DNA of 64,000 nt from Gelidibacter algens (GCF_001678675.1 NZ_LZRN01000001.1:124001-188000), one strand, 5' to 3'. Positions 10,543 to 19,821 are shown, numbered from the stretch's first letter. A program made the numbers and translations. Notes: a model not told the origin generated them from the letters alone.

Positions 10543-10601
10543 GAGGGACTAGTATAGACATATGGCGAATTGCTTAAACCATATCCCACCATTAGTCCCT
10601 C
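10543..10601 (+). ncRNA. Nested hairpin element in the dihydroorotase leader
   Basis: GAGGGACTAGT (10543-10553) pairs with ATTAGTCCCTC (10591-10601): 11 bp with one G-U. Inside it ATATGG (10560-10565) pairs with CCATAT (10579-10584), separated from the outer stem by a symmetric 6/6 internal loop. It ends 22 bp before the dihydroorotase ATG and has no T-tail, so it looks like a leader structure, not a terminator. The function is inferred only. Confidence 0.4.
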
Positions 10602-10623
10602 TTACCAACCCAGTAAATAGAAC

Positions 10624-11967
10624 ATGGCCCAAATAATAGTAGTACAACATACAACCGTAGTAAATGAAGGAACATCTTTTATTGCAGATGTACTTTTAGT
10701 TGATGGACGCATTGAAAAAATTGGAACTATACCAATTAATCCGGGCTATCAAGTCGTTGATGGAACGGGAAAACATTTATTGCCAGGTATTATTGACGGT
10801 CAAGTTCATTTTCGGGATCCAGGGCTAACTCATAAGGGAGACCTATATACTGAAAGTAAAGCTGCCATTGCAGGCGGGGTGACTTCCTTTATCGATATGC
10901 CCAATACCGTACCCAACGTCTTGACAGTTGAAATGCTTGCTGACAAATACGAACTGGCATCACATAAATCGTTGGCCAACTATGCCTTCTTTTTGGGTGT
11001 CAATGGCGACACTATTGATGAAGTAATCAAAACCGATACGTCAAAATTAATTGGGGTTTCTGATGATGGCCTTTACTTCACTAAAAAAGGAAATTTGCTT
11101 GCCGATAATCCTGAAACAATGGAAAAACTCTTTACCCATTGTAAAGCTATCATCGCCATTCATTCTGAAAAGGAACAGTTGATAGAAAAAAACGAAAATG
11201 CTTATAGGCAAAAATATGGCGACAATGTTCCCGTCAAATTTCACCCAGTCATTAGAAGTACCAAAGCCTGTTACGAAGCCACAAAACGAGCTATCAGTTT
11301 GGCAAAAAAACACAATGCAAGACTGCACATTTTGCACTTAACGACCGAAGCGGAAACCCATTTATTTGAAAACGATATCCCGCTTCGAGAGAAAAAAATA
11401 ACCACTGAAGTTTCTGTCCACCATCTTTGGTTTTCGGATAAAGACTACGAAAGGTTGGGAACGCTCATTAAATGGAATCCTGCAATAAAAACAGAACAAG
11501 ACAAACAGGGCTTGCTACGGGCATTACTTGATGACAGAATAGATATCATTACCACTGACCACGCTCCGCATACCCTGGAAGAAAAACAAAAACCTTACTT
11601 TCAGTCTATGTCGGGGGCACCAATGGTGCAGCATTCCCTCAATTGTATGTTAGAGTTTTACAAGAATGGATTTATCTCTTTGGAGAAAATTGTCGAGAAA
11701 ATGTGCCACAACCCAGCAATCCTTTATCGCATAGAAAAAAGGGGCTTTATCAAAGCGGGCTATTACGCAGACTTGACTCTGGTGGATTTGAACAATCCTT
11801 GGACGGTTACCAAAGAAAACCTTCTTTATAAATGTGGCTGGTCACCATTGGAAGGAACAACGTTTAGCACCAAAATAGAAAAAACGGTCGTTAATGGAAA
11901 TTTAATTTATGACAATGGGCAGTTCCAGGAGGGTATATTCGGAATGCCCTTAGTTTGCAACAAGTAA
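10624..11967 (+). CDS. Dihydroorotase
   Basis: A cyclic amidohydrolase, 447 residues, that closes carbamoyl-aspartate to dihydroorotate in de novo pyrimidine synthesis. The metal-binding signature DGQVHFRDPGLTHKG replaces the usual D-x-H-x-H-F-R-x-P with Gln-Val before the second His (HV-type spacing kept: H and FRDPG). It is followed by MPNTVPN, the later metal-site His (IHSEKE, LHILHLTT) and the catalytic Asp in ITTDHAPHT. The length and motifs fit the class I/allantoinase-like dihydroorotases of Bacteroidota. It is the first gene of a tight cluster: the Sua5-like gene starts 12 bp downstream. A structured leader precedes it. Confidence 0.88.
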   Translation: MAQIIVVQHTTVVNEGTSFIADVLLVDGRIEKIGTIPINPGYQVVDGTGKHLLPGIIDGQVHFRDPGLTHKGDLYTESKAAIAGGVTSFIDMPNTVPNVLTVEMLADKYELASHKSLANYAFFLGVNGDTIDEVIKTDTSKLIGVSDDGLYFTKKGNLLADNPETMEKLFTHCKAIIAIHSEKEQLIEKNENAYRQKYGDNVPVKFHPVIRSTKACYEATKRAISLAKKHNARLHILHLTTEAETHLFENDIPLREKKITTEVSVHHLWFSDKDYERLGTLIKWNPAIKTEQDKQGLLRALLDDRIDIITTDHAPHTLEEKQKPYFQSMSGAPMVQHSLNCMLEFYKNGFISLEKIVEKMCHNPAILYRIEKRGFIKAGYYADLTLVDLNNPWTVTKENLLYKCGWSPLEGTTFSTKIEKTVVNGNLIYDNGQFQEGIFGMPLVCNK

Positions 11968-11979
11968 TAAAATGAGTGT

Positions 11980-12942
11980 ATGACTATTATTTCAAAAGAT
12001 ATAGCGAAAGCTGTTGAAATCCTAAACAATCAAGACGTGGTTGCGATACCTACCGAGACGGTTTATGGTCTGGCGGGAAATATGTATAGCGAAAAAGCGA
12101 TCCGTAAGATATTCGAGATAAAACAAAGACCTTTGTTCAACCCGCTGATTGTCCACATTCATTCAATAGCGCAGATAGATGACATAGCGCGCGAATTTCC
12201 GGATAAGGCAAAAGTACTTGCAAAGGCATTTTGGCCAGGTCCTTTAACCTTGGTTTTGAAGAAAAAAAAGAGCGTGCCAGATGTTATTACAGCAGGTAGA
12301 GATACCGTCGCGATTAGAATTCCAAACCACCCTGTGACCTTAAGCTTATTAAAAAACCTATCTTTTCCCTTAGCCGCACCTAGCGCAAATCCGTTTGGTA
12401 GTATCAGTCCAACAAGTGCCATGCATGTAGAAGGCTATTTTAAGAATACACTATCAATGATATTGGAAGGCGGGGATTGTAAAAACGGGATAGAATCAAC
12501 AATTATTGGATTTGAAAATGATGAAGCGGTACTATATCGGCTTGGTTCTATTCCAATAGAAGATATCAAACATGTTATTGGCGAGGTTAAAGTTAAAAAC
12601 AAGAAGGAAAGTGCGCCAAATGCACCTGGTATGTTAGCGAGACACTACGCCCCCAAGACAAAAACCTATCTCGTAGAAGATGCAGAACATTTTGTAAAGG
12701 CGTACTCCGATAAGAAAATTGGGGTATTACGATTTGATAAAGAAATGAAGTCTTCAAATATTGAACACGTAGAAGTATTGTCAAAAAAAGGTGACTTAAC
12801 AGAAGCTGCATCAAACTTATACAATGCCCTACACAAACTGGATACCTTACATTTAGACATGATCGTGGCTGAAAAGTTTCCGGATTTTGGGTTGGGTGCC
12901 TCCATTAACGACAGATTGGAACGCGCTACAAAAACTAAATAA
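11980..12942 (+). CDS. L-threonylcarbamoyladenylate synthase (Sua5/YrdC type)
   Basis: Makes threonylcarbamoyl-AMP from threonine, bicarbonate and ATP, the first step of the t6A37 tRNA modification. Residues about 1-195 form the YrdC fold (VVAIPTETVYGLAGNMYSE, KQRPLFNPLIVHI, then FPLAAPSANPFGSISPT). The 320-residue length and the second domain after a linker (LRKxAxP-like ..APNAPGMLARHYAPKT) show the full-length Sua5 form, not the short TsaC. The linker segment PNAPGMLARHYAP is the conserved lid element of Sua5. It sits between dihydroorotase and the DUF6671 gene with 12- and 14-bp gaps, so the three probably form an operon. Confidence 0.9.
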   Translation: MTIISKDIAKAVEILNNQDVVAIPTETVYGLAGNMYSEKAIRKIFEIKQRPLFNPLIVHIHSIAQIDDIAREFPDKAKVLAKAFWPGPLTLVLKKKKSVPDVITAGRDTVAIRIPNHPVTLSLLKNLSFPLAAPSANPFGSISPTSAMHVEGYFKNTLSMILEGGDCKNGIESTIIGFENDEAVLYRLGSIPIEDIKHVIGEVKVKNKKESAPNAPGMLARHYAPKTKTYLVEDAEHFVKAYSDKKIGVLRFDKEMKSSNIEHVEVLSKKGDLTEAASNLYNALHKLDTLHLDMIVAEKFPDFGLGASINDRLERATKTK

Positions 12943-12956
12943 CGACAACGGATAAC

Positions 12957-13805
12957 ATGAATAATGACTTATTTAGAAACAGGAAACTCATAATTGCCAC
13001 AAAACATGAAAAAGAAAAAGTAATCGCACCACTTTTGGAAGCGGCCTTGGGTGTCATTTGCTATGTAAAAGAAGATTTTGATACAGATGCTTTAGGCACC
13101 TTTACAGGGGAGGTTGAAAGAAAGCTAGACCCAATTGCTACCGCACGGCAGAAATGCTTGATGGCAATGGAGGCTGGAAATTGCGATTTAGGAGTCGCCA
13201 GTGAAGGTTCTTTCGGTCCTCATCCTTCATTCTTCTTTGTAAGTGCTGACGATGAGTTTCTAATACTCATTGATAAAAAAAATAACCTAGAGATCATTGT
13301 ACGTGAATTGAGTATGGCAACCAATTTTAACGGTATGGAAATTAAGAACGAACAGGAACTTCTGGATTTTGCTAATACGGTAAAGTTTCCCTCCCACGGA
13401 CTAATACTTCGTAAATCGAAGTCTGACACTGAAAGCATCATTAAAGGCATTACAGACAAACAGAATTTGATGAAAGCTTATGAAACGCTGTATGAAAAAT
13501 TCCATATGGTCTATGCCGAGACCGATATGAGGGCAATGTATAACCCCAGCCGAATGGCGGTGATTGAAAGTGCTGCCCAAAAATTAGTTGCTAGGGTAAA
13601 ATCTTGCTGCCCCCACTGCAATATGCCGGGTTTTGGGATCACGGAAGCAAAAAAAGGACTGGAATGCAGTTTGTGTGGTTTGCCAACAAATGCTACTCTA
13701 AGTTATATTTATGTTTGTCAGCAGTGTCAATTCCAAAAAGAAGACATGTATCCACATCATAGAACAACCGAAGATCCTGATTTTTGCAATTATTGTAATC
13801 CATAA
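12957..13805 (+). CDS. DUF6671-type protein with C-terminal zinc ribbons
   Basis: A cytosolic protein of 282 residues. The N-terminal domain (KLIIATKHEKEKVIAPLLE, then FTGEVERKLDPIATARQKC and ASEGSFGPHPSFFFVSADDE) matches what I know as the DUF6671 family. The C-terminal 75 residues carry four Cys pairs: CCPHC, CSLC, CQQC and CNYC, arranged as two zinc ribbons. No enzymatic function is established. Coupling to a t6A-synthesis gene and a pyrimidine gene, plus zinc ribbons, would suit a nucleic acid or tRNA-related role, but that is only inference. Confidence 0.75.
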   Translation: MNNDLFRNRKLIIATKHEKEKVIAPLLEAALGVICYVKEDFDTDALGTFTGEVERKLDPIATARQKCLMAMEAGNCDLGVASEGSFGPHPSFFFVSADDEFLILIDKKNNLEIIVRELSMATNFNGMEIKNEQELLDFANTVKFPSHGLILRKSKSDTESIIKGITDKQNLMKAYETLYEKFHMVYAETDMRAMYNPSRMAVIESAAQKLVARVKSCCPHCNMPGFGITEAKKGLECSLCGLPTNATLSYIYVCQQCQFQKEDMYPHHRTTEDPDFCNYCNP

Positions 13806-14126
13806 CATCATAAGGGATTGACACCCGAGCTTTAAATTCAAACAGTTACATTGATAACAATCAAATTTGCCGAGAGCCAGATACTTAAAGGTCTACAGGA
13901 AAATGAACAAGGCTGAAGTTTAGGGGAGGAGTCAAGATCACGCACGGGTATCGACAAGAATACTTCAGATGCGACGCTGTATATAAGCCACTGCTGGGTC
14001 TGGGATTATCTGAAAAATTCTTAGGAATTTACCAGCGGAGTTTTGTATTTTTAGTGTTGCTTTGACACGCGGCTATTTCATCTTAACCTTGGTAGTCTTT
14101 AAGCGAACCGACTTACAAATAGTGAA
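13806..14126. other. Intergenic region, nothing recognised
   Basis: 321 bp between DUF6671 and the AraC gene. No open frame, terminator with T-tail or RNA gene is apparent. The base composition is slightly richer in GC than other spacers, so it may be remnant coding DNA. Confidence 0.4.
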
Positions 14127-15029
14127 ATGAACGACGAATATATTAAACGAATAAACAAGGTCTTGAAATATATTGACGATAATTTAGACAAAGATTTATC
14201 GTTGGAAAAATTATCTGCCATTGCATGCTATTCGCCATTTCACTTGCATAGACTTTTTAAGGCATACACCAATGAAACACTGAACTCATTCATAACTCGC
14301 AAACGAATTGAAAAAACTGCGTCAGTATTAATTCACAAAAAAGAGATAACTATAACGGAGCTTGCATTGAGTTACGGATTTAATAGTAATTCTTCATTTA
14401 CAAGAGCTTTCAAAAAATCCTATGGCGTAAGTCCTTCAGAATTTAAAAGGTTAAGCATAAATACTTATAGCAAGATTGGTAAAGTGCAAAGCAAGAATGG
14501 GCAAGTTCGACCAACATTTGAAGATTACATTTGCAACATGAATCATCATAACCGTTGGATTGAAATGAATGCAAAAATCGAAATAAAAGAAATAGAGAAG
14601 TTAGATCTTGCTTTTCTTACTCAAATTGGCGTAAGTGGTTTGCACAATGCCTTTGATAAGCTCGTCAAATGGGCGAAACCAAAAGGACTGTTTGAAAATC
14701 CTAATGTGAAAATGGCGAGAATTTATCACGACAGTTTTAAAATTACTGAACCCGAAAAAGTTAGAATGAGCGCTTGCGTGGTTCTGAACGAGCCGATTGA
14801 AGTGAGTGGAGAAATTGGTCTTACAGTCATCGAAAAAGGAAAATGTATAGTTGGACATTTTGAAATTGAACCGAAGGATTTTGGCAAATCCTGGAAGGCA
14901 CTTTTTGTTTGGATGAATGAAAATGGCTTTAAAAAAGCTGATAAAAACCCTTTTGAAATATTTCACAACAATTTCAGGGAACATCCCGAAAATAAATCTA
15001 TCGTTGACTTTTACATTCCGGTACTATGA
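14127..15029 (+). CDS. AraC family regulator with GyrI-like effector domain
   Basis: A 300-residue transcription factor. Residues about 8-105 hold the two helix-turn-helix motifs of AraC/XylS proteins (LSLEKLSAIACYSPFHLHRLFK, ITELALSYGFNSNSSFTRAFKKSYGVSPSEFK). Residues about 145-300 form a GyrI-like/effector-binding domain (KIEIKEIEKLDLAFLTQIG through IVDFYIPVL), as in Rob, SoxS-linked and BmrR-type drug sensors. This order (DNA-binding first, ligand domain last) is typical of regulators answering small hydrophobic toxins. The VOC gene 31 bp downstream could be its target. Confidence 0.85.
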   Translation: MNDEYIKRINKVLKYIDDNLDKDLSLEKLSAIACYSPFHLHRLFKAYTNETLNSFITRKRIEKTASVLIHKKEITITELALSYGFNSNSSFTRAFKKSYGVSPSEFKRLSINTYSKIGKVQSKNGQVRPTFEDYICNMNHHNRWIEMNAKIEIKEIEKLDLAFLTQIGVSGLHNAFDKLVKWAKPKGLFENPNVKMARIYHDSFKITEPEKVRMSACVVLNEPIEVSGEIGLTVIEKGKCIVGHFEIEPKDFGKSWKALFVWMNENGFKKADKNPFEIFHNNFREHPENKSIVDFYIPVL

Positions 15030-15060
15030 TAAGTAACAGAATCACTCAAAATTTAAAACA

Positions 15061-15411
15061 ATGTTGACAACCATAAGTCCAAAATTACCAATGCGCAATA
15101 AATCCGCAACACAAGATTATTACATAAATCAATTGGGTTTTAAAGAAATAGGCGACTTTGAAGGGTATGTAATGGTCCAAAAAGAAGGTATAGAAATACA
15201 CTTTTTTGAATTTAAAGAACTTGATCCAAAAGAAAATTATGGGCAAGTATATATCCGAACCGACAACATTGAAAGTTTATATTCGGCTTTACTTGCCAAT
15301 AAAACAACAATTCATCCCAACGGAACATTGCAGACCAAACCTTGGGGGCAAAAAGAATTTTCATTGCTTGACCCTGACAATAATTTACTGACTTTCGGAC
15401 AAAGTATTTGA
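15061..15411 (+). CDS. VOC family (bleomycin-resistance/glyoxalase fold) protein
   Basis: A 116-residue single VOC unit with the paired beta-alpha-beta-beta-beta modules: PKLPMRNKSATQDYYINQLGF, EGIEIHFFEFKE, then KPWGQKEFSLLDPDNNLLTF. Proteins of this size act as dimers that sequester bleomycin-type compounds or bind small ligands. It follows the AraC/GyrI-like regulator by 31 bp on the same strand and is probably cotranscribed. A catalytic role is not indicated. Confidence 0.75.
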   Translation: MLTTISPKLPMRNKSATQDYYINQLGFKEIGDFEGYVMVQKEGIEIHFFEFKELDPKENYGQVYIRTDNIESLYSALLANKTTIHPNGTLQTKPWGQKEFSLLDPDNNLLTFGQSI

Positions 15412-15531
15412 AATCTACAATTGGGCATTTGGAGAAGCGCATGTCAACATAACAACGAAGAGGTTATGCCATTAGATGAAACTTTTGAGAGGATTTTACG
15501 GTCGGAAGAATGTCAGGAAAATAGTGTTTAC

Positions 15532-16362
15532 TCAGCGCTCTAACTCCAGCAATTTTATATTTTTAAACTCTACCGGATGGCTCTCGCTTTGCAAAGAGAT
15601 ATAACCTCCTTTTATGGTTTCGCCTATTCTTTCTTTATATGCTTCAGTGTAAGCATCCATATCTGCCCCGCCGTATTGCGGTTTTGAATATCTCATTACT
15701 TCCTTCGTGTTGATTTTATGGATGATTAAAGAATCGTTGTAGACTTCAACTTCTAAATTGACTCACTGCTCATCGTAATACGTTTTGGAAGTTGAATTTG
15801 TACAATGCTCCGTAATCAGCTTGCCATCAATAACTACGTTGGTACCTGGTGTACATAAATTTGCTGTTGGCCTGCTTTCACCTTGGGTAATTCCTCCTAA
15901 CATTTGCACCTCAATGCTCAATGGAAAACTTTGGTCTTTAGCCATTTCTTTGGGGTCTTGACAATGAATCATGACACCACTATTTTTGGTAGCCCACCCA
16001 GAACCATCTTCAATTTGATCTCCGGTAAAACGGTATTGCAATCTTAATCTATAATTGGAAAATGGAGTTTTATAGAAGAGATGTCCAAAGGCATCATTGA
16101 ACTTTCCGTCATAGCCATCATAAACCACTTTAATTGCGCCATCTTCTACCCGAAAAGTGTTGTGAAGATTGTCGCCTAGATTGTAGCCTCTAATTTTTGG
16201 CGTCCATCCGTCTAAGTTCTTACCATTAAATAAGGAGATCCAATGTTCTGAAACTTTTTCTTCAATAGTGGCGTCGGGATTTTCAGTTTCGGGTTCTGAT
16301 CTGCAGCTAACGATTAAAAATGTAACCAAAGCGATTAAAAGGGAGCTGGTTGTTTTGTACAT
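15532..16362 (-). pseudogene. DUF1080 (3-keto-disaccharide hydrolase) lipoprotein with in-frame TGA
   Basis: A 276-residue reading if the internal stop is read through. A lipoprotein signal (FLIVSC, lipidated Cys20) precedes a DUF1080 jelly-roll domain: HWISLFNGKNLDGWTPKI, YRLRLQYRFTGDQ, NSGVMIHCQDP, IEVQMLGG. At 15763-15765 a TGA falls where the family has Trp (YYDEQ-stop-VNLEVEVYND). The frame then continues cleanly through GGYISLQSESHPVEFKNIKLLEL to the true stop at 15532, so one TGG to TGA change explains the break. Start ATG at 16360-16362 begins the signal peptide. Family members act on 3-oxidised sugars. It is the last gene of the minus-strand set with the GMC oxidoreductase, 16 bp from its neighbour. 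Confidence 0.85.
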
Positions 16363-16378
16363 AATGATGGGAATATTT

Positions 16379-16966
16379 TTAGAGCGACCAAGCTTTACCA
16401 CCTGTAGCTTCTTCTACAGAGATACATCCTTTTTGCTGCCCCGGAATGGGGTTATAAGCTAACACATTCTCGCCAATCTCCTTGCTCGTAATGTAGGCAA
16501 AAACCGTCTGATCACGTATGGTTGTTAAAGTCTGAAATACTAAATCTTCTTCTAAGATATATGCTAATCTTTGCGCTCGTGTAATCCTTAAATATTTTGA
16601 TAATAGCGATTCAAAATGTTCTGTTTTTAAAGCGAGTGGTTCATCGTTTAAAATCCCCAACTCTTCCATAACAGCATCTAAGCCCGTTTTATAGATTTCT
16701 TTTTCTTCGTCGGATATTGTTTTTGAGACAAATAGATCAATAAACTGTGGTACGTTAACATCTAAGGCTCCTGCAGTGTCCTTTGTTTTTGGCAAAATTA
16801 AGTCCACTAATTTTTGTAGGATATGCCCTTGTTTATTTGAAAAAAATAATGGTGTCCACTGTTCTGCATGCGATGTACAACTTTGAAGCATACTTAAGAT
16901 GGTAGGCGTGGCAATAACATACCCTAAAGATAAACCCAAACCTTTTAGTGCGTCTCTTCTATTCAT
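16379..16966 (-). CDS. Gluconate 2-dehydrogenase subunit 3 family protein (small subunit of GMC dehydrogenase)
   Basis: 195 residues, starting MNRRDALKGLGLSLGY with a twin-arginine pair and a hydrophobic stretch ending in a lipobox-like LSMLQSC. The rest is the all-helical hitch-hiker subunit of the gluconate 2-dehydrogenase subunit 3 family (VDLILPKTKDTAGALDVNVP, QFIDLFVSKTISDEEK). In FAD-dependent glucoside 3-dehydrogenases such a small subunit carries the Tat signal and escorts the folded GMC subunit across the membrane. Its start lies immediately after the end of the GMC gene (2-bp gap), which fits a two-subunit complex. Confidence 0.85.
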   Translation of the reverse strand: MNRRDALKGLGLSLGYVIATPTILSMLQSCTSHAEQWTPLFFSNKQGHILQKLVDLILPKTKDTAGALDVNVPQFIDLFVSKTISDEEKEIYKTGLDAVMEELGILNDEPLALKTEHFESLLSKYLRITRAQRLAYILEEDLVFQTLTTIRDQTVFAYITSKEIGENVLAYNPIPGQQKGCISVEEATGGKAWSL

Positions 16967-16968
16967 GA

Positions 16969-18660
16969 TTATGTGTTGCTTGATTTGAATTGTTCCACGG
17001 CATGCTGTGCAGCTCTGGCCGTTAACGCCATATAAGTCAATGACGGATTTTGGCAACCTGCTGAGGTCATACAAGCACCATCAGTAACATATACATTAGG
17101 TACGCCATGCACCTGATTATGGGCATTAAGCACTGAAGTTTTTGGATCCCTCCCCATACGTGCGGTGCCCATTTCATGAATGCCTATGCCGGGTGCGTAT
17201 CTCACATCAAAAGTGGTGACCTCTTTAAAACCTGCCTTTTCCAACATCTCGGCGGCCTGCTGTTTGATGTCTTCACGCATGATCAATTCATTTTCTTTCC
17301 ATTCGGCATCAAAGGTAATTGTCGGCAGGCCCCAATCATCCAGCTTATCATAATCCATGGTCATTTTATTGTCATGATAAGGTAAACACTCACCAAAGCC
17401 CATAATGCCCATACTCCAAGGTCCTGGTTTTAAAATCGCCTCCTTAAATTTTTCGCCATAACCTATTTCCGCAACGTGCTCTGAAATTCCGTTTCTGCCA
17501 CCGCCACCTTGATACCCATAGCCTCGCAAAAAGTCTTTACGTTCAGTGGCTTTATCACCTAAATTTCTAAATCGTGGAATGTAAATGCCGTTTGGGCGTC
17601 GTCCTTTGTAATAGTAATCCTCGTAGCCATCTACGATAGCGTTGGCACCTGCCCCTAAATGGTGGTCCATAATGTTATGTCCCAATTCACCGGAATCATT
17701 GCCCAAACCATTTGGAAATCGCTCTGATTTAGACTGCATTAATATGGAAGCCGAGGCTATTGCAGAAGCACAACAGAAAATAATATCAGCGCTAAAAACA
17801 TGAGTTTCCTTGGTTTCAGCATCGATCACCTTAACACCTGTTGCTTTTTTTTGGGAGTCGTCATAGATGATTTCATGAACAATGGAATGTGGTCTTAACG
17901 TCATGTTGCCGGTGGCATCCGCAGCTGGCAAGGTTGAAGCATTACTGCTAAAATAGGCGCCGTAAGGACAACCTCTAATACATCTATTTCTATACTGACA
18001 ATTACTTCTTCCTTTATGTTGATGATCACCAGTAATATGAGCAACTCTTCCTATAGTTAACAGCCGATCCTGGTAGTTACTGGCAAGTTGGGTTTTAAAT
18101 TCTTCTTCTACACAATACAACTCCATTGGCGGAGAAAAAATGCCATCTGGCAAATGCGGAATTCCGAGCGCTTCACCACTGATTCCAATATATTTTTCTA
18201 CATAATCATACCATGGGGCGATGTCATTGTAACGTATGGGCCAATCAACACCGTGGCCATCTTTAATATTAGCTGTAAAGTCTAAATCGCTTAAACGGTA
18301 ACTCTGACGCCCCCAAGTTAGAGAACGTCCGCCCACGTGATACCCTCTCACCCAATCGAAACGCTTGGTTTCATTATATGGATGTTTAATATCATCCACA
18401 AACCAATGTTTACTTTCTGCAGCGGTGGCGTAGCCTGTTCTGGCTTGTTTTTCTTGTCTTTTTTGCGCTGCTATTGTGATGCCGCCACGCAATTCCATAT
18501 CCCAAGGATCATCATGCATGGTAGGATAATCTCCATGTTTCACCATTCTTCCTCTTTCGAGTACCAAGGTTTTTAATCCATTCTCACATAGTTCTTTCGC
18601 CGCCCAGCCACCGCTAATCCCAGTGCCAATTACTATAGCGTCGTAATGTTCTTTTATCAT
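16969..18660 (-). CDS. GMC family FAD oxidoreductase (glucoside 3-dehydrogenase-like)
   Basis: 563 residues without a signal peptide. The N-terminal Rossmann motif (VIGTGISGGWAAKEL) and GMC active-site region (GIHEMGTARMG, then NPSLTYMALTARAA) define the family. Three Cys spaced C-x5-C-x3-C at residues 221, 227 and 231 (NCQYRNRCIRGCPYG) are typical of glucoside 3-dehydrogenase-like members and may hold an Fe-S cluster. The expected reaction is oxidation of sugar C3-OH to a 3-keto sugar, with electrons passed to a cytochrome not found in this window. It is translated just ahead of its likely Tat-escort subunit and faces the isomerase/Gfo-Idh operon across a 189-bp divergent promoter region. 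Confidence 0.85.
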   Translation of the reverse strand: MIKEHYDAIVIGTGISGGWAAKELCENGLKTLVLERGRMVKHGDYPTMHDDPWDMELRGGITIAAQKRQEKQARTGYATAAESKHWFVDDIKHPYNETKRFDWVRGYHVGGRSLTWGRQSYRLSDLDFTANIKDGHGVDWPIRYNDIAPWYDYVEKYIGISGEALGIPHLPDGIFSPPMELYCVEEEFKTQLASNYQDRLLTIGRVAHITGDHQHKGRSNCQYRNRCIRGCPYGAYFSSNASTLPAADATGNMTLRPHSIVHEIIYDDSQKKATGVKVIDAETKETHVFSADIIFCCASAIASASILMQSKSERFPNGLGNDSGELGHNIMDHHLGAGANAIVDGYEDYYYKGRRPNGIYIPRFRNLGDKATERKDFLRGYGYQGGGGRNGISEHVAEIGYGEKFKEAILKPGPWSMGIMGFGECLPYHDNKMTMDYDKLDDWGLPTITFDAEWKENELIMREDIKQQAAEMLEKAGFKEVTTFDVRYAPGIGIHEMGTARMGRDPKTSVLNAHNQVHGVPNVYVTDGACMTSAGCQNPSLTYMALTARAAQHAVEQFKSSNT

Positions 18661-18849
18661 AGTGTACTTTCCTTTTCAAACTATTATGGTCTACTAACGT
18701 AGAAGGAATAATCATAATTAATTAGGTGGTTGATACTTTTAAAGGCTAAACTTAATCAAATTAGTAGTAATCTGATAAAACTTTAGTATTTTCATGATAC
18801 TTTATTTTTTTAAAAATATTACTATGAAACCAATTAAATCAAGATCAAT
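18661..18849. promoter_or_regulatory. Divergent control region of the sugar-oxidation locus
   Basis: 189 bp between two divergently read operons; both sets probably start here. It is AT-rich. I could not identify a convincing -7 box or operator. Confidence 0.35.
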
Positions 18850-19821
18850 ATGACCAATAAGATTTTTAGAACTTTCTGTTTAACTTTTCTTGTAACAACA
18901 CTCTTAGTAGGATGTAAAGAAACTGCAGCAAAGTCTGACCAAGCGCAAGTTATGGTTGGAGACAAGGCGCCATTTTTTAAGTTGTCACTAGCACAATGGT
19001 CTCTACACAGAGCCATTCAAAATAATGAGCTGGATCCGATGGATTTTGCTGAAAAAGCTAAAGAAATGGGTTTTGAGGGGATTGAATACGTCTCGGGTCT
19101 TTATACAAAAAAGTTGGAATCTATGGGGATGGAAGCGCTTCTGGATTCTTTAAAAGCAGAAAGTAAGGCACATGGTATTGAAAATGTATTGATTATGATA
19201 GATGGCGAAGGTGATTTGGCAGCATCCGATGAAAAAGAAAGAAATATGGCCGTGGAAAATCATAAAAAATGGGTTGATGCTGCGCAATTTTTGGGTTGTC
19301 ATTCTATACGTGTCAATTTATTTGGCTCTAACAATGAGGATGAATGGACTTCAAATGCTACCAAAGGTTTGAAGCAATTGGCGGAATACGGTAAATCTAA
19401 AGACATTAATATCATCGTTGAAAATCATGGAGGTTTTTCTTCAAATGCCGAACTCTTGTCTAGTGTCATCAGAAATATAGATATGGATAATTGCGGAACG
19501 TTGCCTGATTTTGGTAATTTTTGTATGAAACGCGAAAGTGGGGGAAATTGGGACGGAAAATGCATTGATACATATGATAATTATAAAGGTATAGAAGAAA
19601 TGATGCCTTACGCAAAAGGGGTTAGTGCCAAGTCTTATGATTTTGATGCTGAGGGTAATGAAACCACATTGGACTATCCTCGGCTTTTAAAAATTGTCAA
19701 GGATGCGGGGTATACTGGTTTTGTGGGCGTAGAATTTGAAGGAAGCAACGTAAGTGAAGAAAAGGGGATTGAATTGACACGGAATTTATTATTGAAAATA
19801 GGTAAAGACCTCTCTAAATAA
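18850..19821 (+). CDS. Sugar phosphate isomerase/epimerase-like TIM-barrel lipoprotein
   Basis: 323 residues with a lipoprotein signal (TTLLVGC, Cys22). The mature part is a xylose-isomerase-like AP-endonuclease-2 TIM barrel: KLSLAQWSLHRAI, MGFEGIEYVSG, then IIVENHGGFSSN and VGVEFEGSN. Conserved Glu, Asp and His suit a divalent metal site. In Bacteroidota, exported versions sit with Gfo/Idh and DUF1080 genes in the oxidation-elimination-hydration route of glycoside breakdown, acting on 3-keto sugar intermediates. It leads the plus-strand operon (32-bp gap to the next gene). Confidence 0.82.
   Translation: MTNKIFRTFCLTFLVTTLLVGCKETAAKSDQAQVMVGDKAPFFKLSLAQWSLHRAIQNNELDPMDFAEKAKEMGFEGIEYVSGLYTKKLESMGMEALLDSLKAESKAHGIENVLIMIDGEGDLAASDEKERNMAVENHKKWVDAAQFLGCHSIRVNLFGSNNEDEWTSNATKGLKQLAEYGKSKDINIIVENHGGFSSNAELLSSVIRNIDMDNCGTLPDFGNFCMKRESGGNWDGKCIDTYDNYKGIEEMMPYAKGVSAKSYDFDAEGNETTLDYPRLLKIVKDAGYTGFVGVEFEGSNVSEEKGIELTRNLLLKIGKDLSK

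Noticed and set aside
15532-16362. Selenocysteine or stop recoding at the internal TGA
   Set aside because: The family has Trp there, no SECIS-like hairpin was apparent, and TGA ends other genes here.
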